Assembly: GCA_036877525.1 (NCBI GenBank)
Contig: JAZGTH010000066.1
Coordinates: 2,875,001 to 2,939,000 of the forward strand
DNA from: Chromobotia macracanthus
Taxonomy: Eukaryota; Chordata; Actinopteri; Cypriniformes; Botiidae
Direction: 5' to 3'
Length of the DNA: 64,000 bases
Part shown: piece after piece, positions 15,880-26,660 of the stretch
Layout: each line of letters begins with the position of its first letter
Numbering within the stretch: the first letter of the stretch is position 1
Program-made: the position numbers and the translations under genes
Notes under the pieces: generated by a model
What the model was told of the DNA's origin: nothing
The model's database searches: none
The model's input: the letters and a program-made list of their open reading frames with translations, nothing else

Positions 15880-17700
15880 CAAAAACTGAACACAAATACA
15901 TACAAGTATTATTTATTCATAAATCCCTTTTCCAAACAAATCTCTCTCCAAGTGTATCCAAACACATTTATTTACCCTCAGCAGAACTAATCTGTCTTCA
16001 GAACACGCATATATAATTGTGTCATTAATATAGCCACACAAATAGGAGCGAGTTGTGTGATCAATAAACAAACATCATTTATAGGGTTTCCATCTGTCTC
16101 TGCTGAATCATGTGACCTGTACTCTGCTCTCCTGTTGCTGCTGCCTTCATCTCATAGCTCAAATTCCTGCTCACTAAACATAGACGCACATCTTCCAGCC
16201 TCAGTGCCACGCAGTGATGCATTATGGGATAGATCACTGAGTTCCACACAAGGTTCCCTGTGTTATCCTGTAAATTCCCAAATGTTACGCTTCATGTGTC
16301 GCTGTCTTCAACAGTAACAAAAGATATGCAGTAAACGTTACAGTAGAGCTATAACATTAGTGTTGAAACATAACTCGTACATTAATTCCTTGAAGAATTT
16401 GATGAGAATGGTTTAAATTAAAATCTTTGCAAAATGATTTGCTGTTCACAGAATCTAGAGCCGCCATCAGTTGTGATTTCTCCAAAACCTATTTCAATGA
16501 TATCTGTCAAACACAGGGACATTTTCTGCATGATATTGCAACAAATCAACATTATTTTTTTCATGTTAATCAAAGCCCCAAGATTAAGCCGTATTTTTGA
16601 ACTTTTTGAGTGCTTTTAGGCATGATTTCTCAAAACTTTTACTCCCTCTGGTCTTACCTACATAATATGCTTCACCTCTTGTCCATCCAACTTTCCATTT
16701 TCATCTCTGTCCCAGACTTTGAAAGACTTCAATCTGTGTTCCAGTTTTCCTGTCAGGAGCAGCTAGACAGCTGCTGCAAACTCCATAAAGTCTGACATCA
16801 TCCTGCAAATGGACATGAGTGATTCTCATCAGATGAGCTCATAACACACGCACATAACCAGAGTTTATGCATATAAACCGCTGCTTCCCAATCAGCGTTC
16901 CACATTCGAGTGTATGAGAAACTCTTGCATGGATGTTTTAATCCACTTGTGCTCATTCTGTTTGTGTCGAATGATTTCAGTATGGTTTCCATGAATAAGG
17001 CCCAGCTAAAACGTTAGATTGTAAGAGTGTTTCTCTAATGTTTCCGTTAAGCAACAAAAACATTTAAAACATTATCTGGAAAGTTCAAAACGTCCAGTTT
17101 TGAGCCGTATTATCCTTTTTGCTTTGGCAGCATTTTCTATTGAACCGATGACAAAATGTTGAAAAACACAAAACAAGCATGTGACATTACTGTTAAATAC
17201 AATATATGGATATATTAATATGTGATCCATAAATTTGCTTTGTAAGACTAAAACTCCAGTAGCTATCGGTGTTCAAACTTAAAAAAACGGGTATAATAAT
17301 ACCACAGATCTGCTTTAGAGTACACCCACCAATATACAGTGCAAGTATCATTATAGATGAGTTATGTTAAGTTTGTTAATCAGGTGAAAATCATTTAGGC
17401 CCCATTTTCACAGCTGAAAAGCTCAATATCTTACATCAATGAATTTTAAGTCAATAAATCCCAAATGCATCCCACTTTTCCCTGCAGCCCTGGTTTGAGG
17501 AGCTGATGCATTATTCAGCAGTATGTTCACCAGGATTGCTTAATGGGAAATTGAAGGCCTCTCACCCTTTAACAAACACGCATTTCTGCAATGTTGGACT
17601 AAAAGGGACACGTTTTCAATGCGTATCAAGCTCGTCGATTGCATGAAAACGTCGATTTGTGTCTTTGTCACAAACTTTTAAAAGGTTACAAACGAGAATC
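15880..17700. other. Intergenic spacer before tmem263
   Basis: AT-rich sequence with no recognisable gene. An inverted family-1 MITE-like fragment (cccagctaaaacgttag onwards) is at 17001-17130. Short open frames at 16.0-17.0 kb show no homology I recognise. Confidence 0.55.
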
Positions 17701-17711
17701 ACTTACGCGCT

Positions 17712-17775
17712 GCTGCCCCCTGCCGGCCAACAGCGCCGCGACAACGCACAATGCCGTCGTGACGTCACTTCCGCC
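17712..17775 (+). promoter_or_regulatory. tmem263 promoter: full CRE, ETS site and a CTCF-like motif
   Basis: A CpG-rich stretch ends about 120 bp before the tmem263 ATG. It holds a perfect cyclic-AMP response element, TGACGTCA at 17760-17767, abutting an ETS site (ACTTCCG at 17767-17773, CGGAAGT reversed). Just upstream, 17712-17726 on the minus strand (CCGGCAGGGGGCAGC) matches the CTCF core with one mismatch. CRE plus ETS is a common housekeeping promoter combination. Confidence 0.55.
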
Positions 17776-17890
17776 TGCAGGCGTCTGAAAAACAGCAAAC
17801 GCAGAATTTCATAATTTCGTGTAAATCGTCATTTTAACTAAATAATCGTGTCGTTTTGGTCTCCGTCGATCTGTGTTAATCGCCTGAGTG

Positions 17891-19285
17891 ATGAAGGTGA
17901 GTTTCACAGTATTAAAGCCCAGACCTTGATTCAGCACCGTCGCATTTAATATTTAAAACCAGCAGCTTTATATTATTGCATGGCTTTTTTTGTTTGATTG
18001 CATGTGTGCAATGAGTTTTAGTCGTGTAGGTGTTGTCATATTGATCTGATAACAGCTTGCCCATTGTTATTGTTGTTGTTTTCATGCCATGCATTGTTGT
18101 ATTTTTGGGCATTCGTGTCAAATCTTGTTTTCTCAAGGGCCCCAATGCAGAAACTGAGGTGACAGAGGAGGACTCAACACACACTGACCCAAACAATGAA
18201 GATCTTCCTCCTTACCTGCGTGAAGCACCACCTGAGGGTCTGTTCTGTCTGTCCTGTTTCATTACATGTTGTCCTGAAGAATTTAAGTATCAAATCAAAA
18301 GCTTTTACGCTTTTTAGTTGAATGCATTTTTAGCAGCATGCTTTAAAAAGTGTGGAAACCTCTTCATGTGTTTAATCATGTCACTCCCTGTAATGCTTTT
18401 AAAAGGTAAAACAACAGATCTGCTGTTAACAATGAAGATAAGAAGTAACGCAACACACTAACATTCTGTTTTATGTGGTTCTCTCACTGGAAATGTAAAA
18501 AATGAGTTTTCATTTATAATAATAGATCAAATAATGTGTAAGGAGGAATATTTTGTACCCGAAGCCTTTGAATCTCGAGCCTAAGAGATGCATTCATTCC
18601 CGGAGATGTCGCGTTGGTGTTTTCTCCATATACATACATGTGTTCTTCATCCCATTCCAAACACACCAGCCTGAGTGGGTTCTTGGGAGGAGAAACATTG
18701 TCTGTCTCGTCTCTTTGTTCTCAAATCATCTCCATTCCCTGTATTCTGAGCCTCTCCAAACTGCCTACCCTTCACTTCGTCAGTTCGTTATTAATAAACA
18801 AAACGTCTACACCATTTATTAGTCGGAGTTCATTTTAACATTTACTGACACATTTTTAAAGCAAAGGTTTGTTAAGTTAGTTAATTCACGGTGAACTAAC
18901 AAAAACAATTGCAGTAAAACATATCACGCATTGTTAGTTCCTGTTAGTTAATGCGTGGTTTTGTATAAACTGTTAACACGTCTCATGAATCAAATCTTTT
19001 TCAGACTTGGAAAAGGACCATCCTAAAAATGAAGCGGGTGTCGCCTGGAGAGTTACGGGTGGGTTGTTCAACTTTACCAAAGGGGCGGTGGGTGCCACAC
19101 TCGGGGGCGTGGCCTGGGTAGGCAGCAAGAGCTTTGAGCTGACCAAGACGGCCGTGACGAGCGTTCCTGCGGCTGGAGTGGGATTGGTCAAAGGCGGCGT
19201 CTCTGTGGTAACCGGAGGGGTCGGGGCAGTGGGGTCTGCAGTGGCCGGTAAAGTTACACCAAAGAAGAAAGACAAGTCAGATTAG
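17891..19285 (+). CDS. tmem263: Transmembrane protein 263, complete
   Basis: Three coding exons: 17891-17896 (only ATG AAG), 18138-18237 and 19005-19285, joined in phase to 128 residues plus stop. The C-terminal part has the TMEM263 signature: RVTGG, FTKGAVGATLGGVAWVGSKS, TKTAVTSVP, GVGLVKGGVS and the basic tail KKKDKSD. Two glycine/alanine-rich hydrophobic stretches in the third exon are the predicted membrane segments; the N-terminal half is acidic and polar (NNEDLPPYLREAPPE). TMEM263 is a small membrane protein linked to skeletal growth in mammals and birds; its molecular role is poorly known. The first donor is ATGAAG|gtgagt and the second GAGG|gtctgt, a weak donor, but the product fits the family well. 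It is convergent with the chst1-type gene. Confidence 0.85.
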
Positions 19286-20644
19286 GAAGGCTGATCTCTC
19301 TCACCCTGATTTTGTGTGTTGATGGATGTCTGAGTGATTTGCTTTCACGTTCAAGGGGTTTGGAAACTAGGTAAACTAGATTCTTTGAACAAATACAATC
19401 CTTTATTGTAGTTATTGTAAAGAACCGCAAAACTGGTCTCACGTCAGTATAAACAATCTTTGACCAACAGTACAAAAGTCACTGTTGAGGTAGATTTGAG
19501 AAGAGATTTACAGATTTGTTTGATTATTTGTTTGTTTGTGTGTTGGTTGAATTGTTGCTCTGTATTATCGGTACGAGAGAGTTTTCATATTAGGTTGAAA
19601 AAGGATCTAATGGTGAAATCAAACATATTTTTTATAACCTTCATGAAACTTCAGTTGTTTGAGGTTCAAGACTGAATTTTACCTCCATCACCCAGGAAAT
19701 GTTAAACGTTAATATGCTATAAATTACACACATTCTCCGTCAATACAAAGTCGATACTGTTACTGCTATTGTTATTTGATTTTTTGCTATATTAGTTCAA
19801 ACACACACTGTATGAAATATAAATTCAAGCACACTTCACAAGTTCCTGAAATATGTGAGTTTGATTTTTCCCAATCTTTTCCCAAAACATTTGTGAAAAC
19901 AAGTGTTATTAATATTTAATTGAATATTTAATATTTAACACTAGATTACCCACTTCATCTCATAATGTGTGATTTTGACTACGTGTATTTTCATCATGTT
20001 TTTTGTCATGGATTACGTTACCTTGACCAACCTGCATCGTTACTGGTGTAAATGCTGCAATAATTATTAGAATTATTAGAGTTAACAAACATTAGCTAAA
20101 AACTATTACTCCACGTCTTTCTCAGTCCATCTTAAAAGCTTTATAGAAGATCTGCTTCATTCTCTTTATTTGAAGCATCACTTCAGCCCATCTGAGATGT
20201 TGCTTTTTAGTTGCACATTTTTTTTTTTTAGAAAAATGCAAAATAACCAGAGATGTATTTCATGCTTTTCATAATTGACGGTCACAACTGAAATTCGCAC
20301 ATCTTTAGTTTTCTGTTTTTTCTGTCCATTTTCACTGCTTAAACATGTCTCACTTTTTTACATTTATGCATTTATGCAAACTTTACGCGTATTGTTGTAC
20401 TGTTGCAGTGCAAGCTTTAGCTTTCTGTACAACATGCTGTGAACTTAAAACATGCTGTTAATTGTGACTGTATTTTCCATTTGTATGCTTCGTTTTTTCC
20501 CTTTATTTGTCCTGTTTTTGCTGCCAGCATAATGTCTTGTAGGTACCCTCGTCTTGAAGGTGCTGTTACTGTAAACTGGACTTTAAAGACCAAGTAGATT
20601 TTGTCTATAATAGAACTATTTTTGCTAAATTGATGCTGTATTCT

Positions 20645-20652
20645 ACAAATAA
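20645..20652 (+). terminator. Polyadenylation signal of tmem263
   Basis: AATAAA within acaaataaatcattc lies about 1.36 kb past the tmem263 stop, giving a 3' UTR from 19286 to roughly 20670 with no other gene in it. Confidence 0.5.
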
Positions 20653-21278
20653 ATCATTCTGTATTTTGAATGGGTTGAAGGGTTTGCTTATTTAAATGCG
20701 TTAGAATACATTAGCTGGCTGGATCAAGATTAGCCTCTGAGTTCATTTATATACCATTATAGATTTTTCCAGGTGCTTGTTAACCTTTCTTTTTTTCATG
20801 GCATACTGGATCGGCACAAATGTGTTGTCATGTTTAATCTCTGAAAACTATTACATGGTTCGAAAACATCACTGTTGCACAATATTAACCCGAGACATGA
20901 GCGATTTTAGTGTCAAGCATAGAAACGCACAATGAAGGAGCAAGTTTTTCTGTGGCTGTTTAACCTTATACTTTATACCGCAAGGTGACACAAATAAAAC
21001 TATTACAACACTTTCAGACAGAACTGAAGAAAGAACATTTTTTCCTGGTTTACACGACATTGTTGTACTCTTGCACAAATGATAAAAGCACACAGCTGGT
21101 TAAAATGTTTTTAGCTCGTAAAGTGCTTTGTAAACATTTAGGCTGGTTAACATTTCCTGTCAACATTTTAAGGTATGATTTTAACACAGTCCCTGATTTC
21201 TGAACAGGAAATAAAGCCCAGCACTTTGAAACATATTGCAGAAAAGTCACAATAAAGGTTAATGAAAACAGTGTACAG

Positions 21279-21284
21279 AACTGT
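21279..21284 (-). terminator. Candidate polyadenylation signal of the chst1-type gene
   Basis: AATAAA on the minus strand (TTTATT on plus) about 1.1 kb past the sulfotransferase stop. It would place the two convergent 3' ends about 600 bp apart. Confidence 0.35.
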
Positions 21285-22368
21285 TTTATTAGAACCAACA
21301 CTCCTGTTTAGTGTTTAAATCAGACTATCTGGTCCATTTCAGTCCAATAAACGTGATAGCTGTTCTTCAGGCCACAAAGGGGTGACATTTTTCCTGGATG
21401 TCCTGAAAGGTCACGGCAGCATCTTACTATTATGATTATTGGACAGAAAAATGCTACATATGGCAAGATGACAAACCAATAAAATCGCACCTTTGGCAGT
21501 AAAACAGAGTCTACAGTCTTCACTATTGTTATATGAAGTAGTTAAATGCAGTTATTGTCACTTTGAAACTGATGACTGAACCAAATGAGGGTCCACATTT
21601 GAGAATGATGGCATCAGATGTTGCTCTCTGGTTTCTAACCTATATGTGAATCCAGATCACCTACATTGTGTAAAATCCATGAGGGACTAACACCAATTAA
21701 GGCCATTGTGATAACTAAACCAAAACCTACAAATGCTCTTTAAAGATTTTTTGACAAAACTAGCTGGCAAAAAGGTAATAGTCAGCTAATTATCTATGCA
21801 AGAAAATTATAACGTTTTGTCAGTGATTGTGTCTCGTTTCTGCTTCTCTGTTTATTTGGAATTCAAAAATCTCTTTTACATACATAGATCCAAACATTTT
21901 CCCTGGAAATTTTCCCATTTAGTGGTGTGATGATAAGGAAAGCCACAAAAGAATCAATTATTTCATGCATCTTACAGGGAAATGTCAACATGACATTAAA
22001 CTTCCTGAGAAACTTGAGAAATAGTCTCTAACATTCACAGTTTTAATGCACAGCCTTTTTTATACATTACAGCATTTAAGTTCCACTTTACGGTATGTTT
22101 ATCTGGAGAATAGTGTGGGTTGTCTGACAAAGGCAATATTCACATTTACCATTGCTAAGCCAAAATTTGTATTATATAAATAATGAACCTGCAATCAAGA
22201 ATCGCTTTACGTCTGTGTTTTGGTTCTTATGCTGTTCAGAAAATAGGGCGACTTTGCAGGTCGTAAGACCTTTTCGTTAAAACGTCATAAGATATAAATG
22301 TAGAAAAATAGTTGTGCTTGTGCATGATTTGAAACCTTTGTTACAAAAGAGGAATGAAGGATTTGTTC

Positions 22369-23584
22369 TCAGTGAGAGACAGTGACATGTTTTTCAGCTC
22401 CTCTGGGGAGCTCGTCTAGAATGTGTTGGCAAATGGTTTGCGTGTAATTGACTATATTTAAAAGACAATTTCAACCTCCAGCTCTCCACATTTGCTGCCA
22501 AATTTCTTACTGTCCTATACTTGTGTTTTGCTGGCACATTGTTATTGCCTCGTGTGTTGTTATTTATCCAGTCCAGCACATTCTTTTCCATTGTAATACC
22601 GAGAAACTCAAAAACCTCCTTGGTTTTTTGAAGAGGATTCCTGGCCAGGTCCTCGTATCTCACTATCATGTACCTTCCCCGAAGGCACGATGGTCTGCTT
22701 AAGCTTGTGGACACCGAGTTCAAGAAGTCATTGCATACTGTTGTGAGCTGAGTCAAATCCAGGTTGTAAGGTTTACGACCTGTGGCTCTCCAGATCCGCC
22801 ACAGGCGGTACGTATGCCGAAAGGTTTCGATCCTGGAAGATAATATCCCACGCGGGTCCCTCACCAGCTGGATAATTTTCAGGTTAAGCCAGGGGTCCTC
22901 AATTAGTGTCTTCAGATCGGCGACCTCTGATATATGCACCGTTTTGATGGCCATGTGGCGTCTATCCCCACACGACTCGGTGGCTAGTGTTAAATTGATG
23001 GAGGTGCATTTTTGCACACAATCTCCCTCTTCTATATTGCTTTCATTTGGGCTGAAGGCATCACAGACTGGCACGGAACAAAGAGCTTTGCTAGCTCCTC
23101 TTCGAAAGAGCTTATCCGTGGTTTGATTCGTCGGTAGTGGCTTAATGTAGCTCTCCAAAAAATACAAGTCGCAATTGTACAAGCTTTGTAGAAGGTCACG
23201 ACTGGCCCCCAGCACCGCTCTGCGCTCAGCAGCGTATCTACTGGGAGAAAGGTGAGGAATTAAACTAGTCTGAATATGATAAAGAGGCTCAAAAATATAA
23301 AAGACATCCGAGTGCTGGTTGAACAACTGTCCAACAAAAGACGAGCCACTACGAGTGGTCGCCAAGATAAGGATGTGAGTCTTCCTGGAGGAATTGTAAT
23401 TAAAATCCAGGTACTTGTCACACATCCGATCAGAGGACTCCACGTCCTGTCCCAATCCACAGTTCACAGGGTTGGGAACCGTGAATATATGAAAAAGCTT
23501 CGCTGTAAAAGTTCTGATGGCTGTGTATTGGATGGCTATGGACACAAGTGCAAGAAAAAACACAGCCTTCCACAAACAGTGCAT
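22369..23584 (-). CDS. chst1: Carbohydrate sulfotransferase 1 type (keratan sulfate Gal-6-O), frameshifted near the C-terminus
   Basis: Single-exon coding region starting at 23584. The uninterrupted frame stops at 22394 after 396 residues. It is a Golgi type II membrane protein: a short cytoplasmic MHCLWK, a hydrophobic anchor (AVFFLALVSIAIQYTAI), then the lumenal catalytic domain. The 5'-phosphosulfate loop (TTRSGSSFVGQLF, about residues 76-88) and 3'-phosphate loop (QLVRDPRGILSSR) that bind PAPS are intact. The family transfers sulfate to C6 of galactose in keratan sulfate. Near 22457-22463 one extra A (ttttaaat) shifts the frame: the adjacent frame continues IVNYTQTICQHILDEL and stops at 22369, which is what the family C-terminus looks like. 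So the tail is either a real variant or a sequencing error. The acceptor acccag just before ATG suggests an upstream leader exon. Chst1 is preferred over other Gal/GlcNAc-6 sulfotransferases from overall similarity. Confidence 0.85.
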
Positions 23585-24688
23585 GGCTGGGTAAGTTTAT
23601 TTAGATGATGGGGTGTGCCTGGATCCTATGGACAAAGACAGAGCTGAGGAAAAAAAGAAAGCAGAGGAAAAAAAAGAAAGCAGAGCATAAAAACAGAGCA
23701 GTTAGGCATGAATGAAAACAATTTAAAATATTACAATTAATTACAGCATCATTGTAGAGTTCATCTGAAATAACACAAACAATCTGGAAACTTTACACTA
23801 ACTAATATTTACATTTTACTAAACTTTTGGTAAACTTACCAAACCTTCATAAATAGAAGCATCTTTACAGTGTATTCTCCTAAATAACTCCTGAAACTAA
23901 CTCTTTCTACAGCGTTTTATACATGTGTGTTGTTATTTGTATTTCCCTTTAGGAAAATCAGCCAGGGTTCATGCAAACAGCTTGTAACATGGAGATGGGC
24001 TTCAATATCTGTTGTTTTCAGTAACTGGCACCAGATCAGGCAGCTGTAAAGAGCAGCAGTAATATCACTCACAATCTTATATTCATGCTCATAATGCATT
24101 TGAAATAAACAATACCGGATCCGATCATCACCAGCTTGGAGTAAATATCAGATAAATAGTTCAGCTGGATATACTTGCCCCATATTAAAAACTTATTTTT
24201 CTTCATAGGAACATGTTGTTGTAACTATTATGGCTATTTCTGTTGTTTAAATGAACCTAATATACTTTTGAGAAATGCTTCACCCAAACATAAAACTCAT
24301 TTTAGTCCCTGTAGCTTGTTCTTGTTTAACCTTACAGGAATGGAGGATAATTCTTCCTTCCTGGAGGGAAAATCGCATAAAGCAGCAAACTTATGATGGA
24401 AGAAATGAAATTGAAACATTTTCTGCATTTAATTTTACATTCTGTTGCATCCCCTTAAAATGTTTCTTTTATTTTCTATGAAGCAAACCACCTGCACAAC
24501 ATCTGCAAACCCACAACACCAGCATCACACAATAAACAAGAATATTAAACACAGTCTTTCAGAAAATGTCAAACAAAGTGACAATCTGAATGGACAAGAA
24601 GGCCATTTGTTTGTATTTAAATACTGTTGAATGAAAAGAAATGACAATAATATACTTCCTCAAATGCAATACAACTTAGTTAAAATCT

Positions 24689-24703
24689 GGGCTGTAAGCG
24701 CCC
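24689..24703 (-). promoter_or_regulatory. CTCF-like motif between chst1-type gene and cryptochrome
   Basis: The minus strand reads CCAGTAGAGGGCGC, fully matching the vertebrate CTCF core CCASYAGRKGGCRS. It lies between the divergently transcribed chst1-type gene and cryptochrome. Confidence 0.4.
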
Positions 24704-24859
24704 TCTACTGGACAGTACGCATGTATGCACACGTTTCAGGGTTGACGAAAAGGTAGCTTATAAATTGTGACATCTTATGAAGCAGGATATATTATTATAA
24801 ACTTATTAACCTAGAATATTTCAAAAAGTGGATAAGATATAATAAACAGAAATAAAAGC

Positions 24860-25222
24860 GTGCATTTAAAACATATAAATGCACATTTGGTTTGATGTAA
24901 GCGTTTTATGTCGTACAAAGTGTTCAATGACATCGTTTTTAATTAAATGCATTAAATGCAAAAGCGTGCACTGTTCATTTAAAACATATAAATGCACATT
25001 TGGTTTGATGTAAGCGTCTTATGTCGTGCAAAGTGTTCAATGACATCGTTTTTAATTAAATGCATTAAATGCAAAAGCGTGCACTGTTCATGTTAAACAT
25101 ATAAATGCACATTTGGTTTGATGTAAGCGTCTTATGTCGTGCAAAGTGTTCAATGACATCGTTTTTAATTAAATGCATTAAATGCAAAAGCGTGCACTGT
25201 TCATTTAAAACATACAAACAAA
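24860..25222. repeat. 113-bp tandem repeat, about 3.2 copies
   Basis: The block catataaatgcacatttggt recurs at 24872, 24985 and 25098, exactly 113 bp apart, with a fourth start at 25211 that breaks off. Copies 2 and 3 are nearly identical. Each complete copy contains tgatgtaa. The array ends about 400 bp before the cryptochrome ATG. Confidence 0.95.
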
Positions 25223-25621
25223 GTGTTGAGTGAAATCAATGCAATTTAATGAAATGCAACGTCTGAGCACGCATTTATACACAAATATACATTTTCCGTC
25301 CTCCGCCGGTTGTTTACCCGTATACACCCTTCAGGGCTGACTGGCATAACCTGACGCCCGTTTGCCACGAACCAGAAGAGCAACACACCCGAGAAACGTG
25401 ACGGGGCCGGACCTCCAGCACGGGCCGGGCCAATCATCCTGGTAACCCGCATACGCGTCACCGCGCTGCCCAATGGACGCGGGCGGAGGCGGCGGGGCCT
25501 GCGACTGTTTCTGGTCCCAAACTTCAGGGTGAAGCGTCATGTGGCCGCTGGGCGACTGAGATCGGGATCGTTTGGGATCGTTTGGGATCGTCGGACCTCC
25601 GGGATGGACTAAAGCGACACC

Positions 25622-26033
25622 ATGGTGGTGAATTCGGTGCATTGGTTTCGCAAAGGGCTGCGGCTTCACGACAACCCGGCTCTGCAGGAAGCGCTCGACG
25701 GCGCGGACACCGTGCGGTGCGTTTATGTTTTGGACCCGTGGTTCGCCGGATCGGCCAATGTTGGCGTCAACCGATGGAGGTTTGTGGTCAACCGATGGAG
25801 GTTCGTCTTGGATCTAACCGGGCCGATCCGCCAGCTCTCCCGGGTTTGACGCTAAGGGTGTAAGGGTGGCTCGTAACTGCGCACTTGTTTTGTTTGGGTC
25901 CTCCCGCTGGCTGCCTTTCTATGATGCATTTTAATTATACAAAACATCGTGCAAACATCTCATTTGAAACGCACGACTTAGTTTTGATGCTTTTTGGCAC
26001 GTTTCGTACAAAGCGCGTCTAATGCGAAGCGTC

Positions 26034-26069
<36 letters not shown>

Positions 26070-26618
26070 AGGCCCATATGCTGGTTAGGGCAGGACAATA
26101 AACTTCACAACTGAAGACTTAACTAACAGTCTTGTGGTTAGTTAAACCAGTTTGTTTTAACCCACCAGTGCGCGAGAAATGCATTGATGGAGGACCCAGA
26201 AGAGCGCCGGTACCGTGAACCGGCTCAACGCGTCGAGATGAATGCGGTCACGTGACCGCCGAGCGTCCGTTTCACGTGCTGCGCGTCATCGGACGTGTGC
26301 GGGCAAAACTTGCGAAAAACGGATCACGGGCGAATATATAAATGATAAAACGCGTTAATAAAATAACGTGATCTTAGAAGAGCTTAAAACGACGTTGTTT
26401 GTCGTAACTCGAGTACGTGCATGTGCATATCGAGTAATGCATTTATATATCGAGTAATGCATTTATATATGACTAATGCATTATATATATAATCATTATA
26501 TATATATATCATATATATATATATATATATCTCGAGTAATGCATTTATATATATTTATATATATATCTCGAGTAATGCATTTATATATGAGTAATACATT
26601 TATATATGACTAATGCAT

Positions 26619-26660
<42 letters not shown>

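Noticed and set aside
14285..15882. Several minus-strand open frames rich in Cys/Val/Gly/Trp, superficially like cysteine-rich proteins
   Set aside because: Same satellite on the other strand; the cysteines come from TGTG repeats.
14168..15889. 573-codon plus-strand open frame of Thr/His/Pro/Asn repeats
   Set aside because: It is the (CA)-rich satellite read in a frame without stops; several overlapping frames on both strands are also open, composition is purely that of the repeat, and there are no splice sites or homology.
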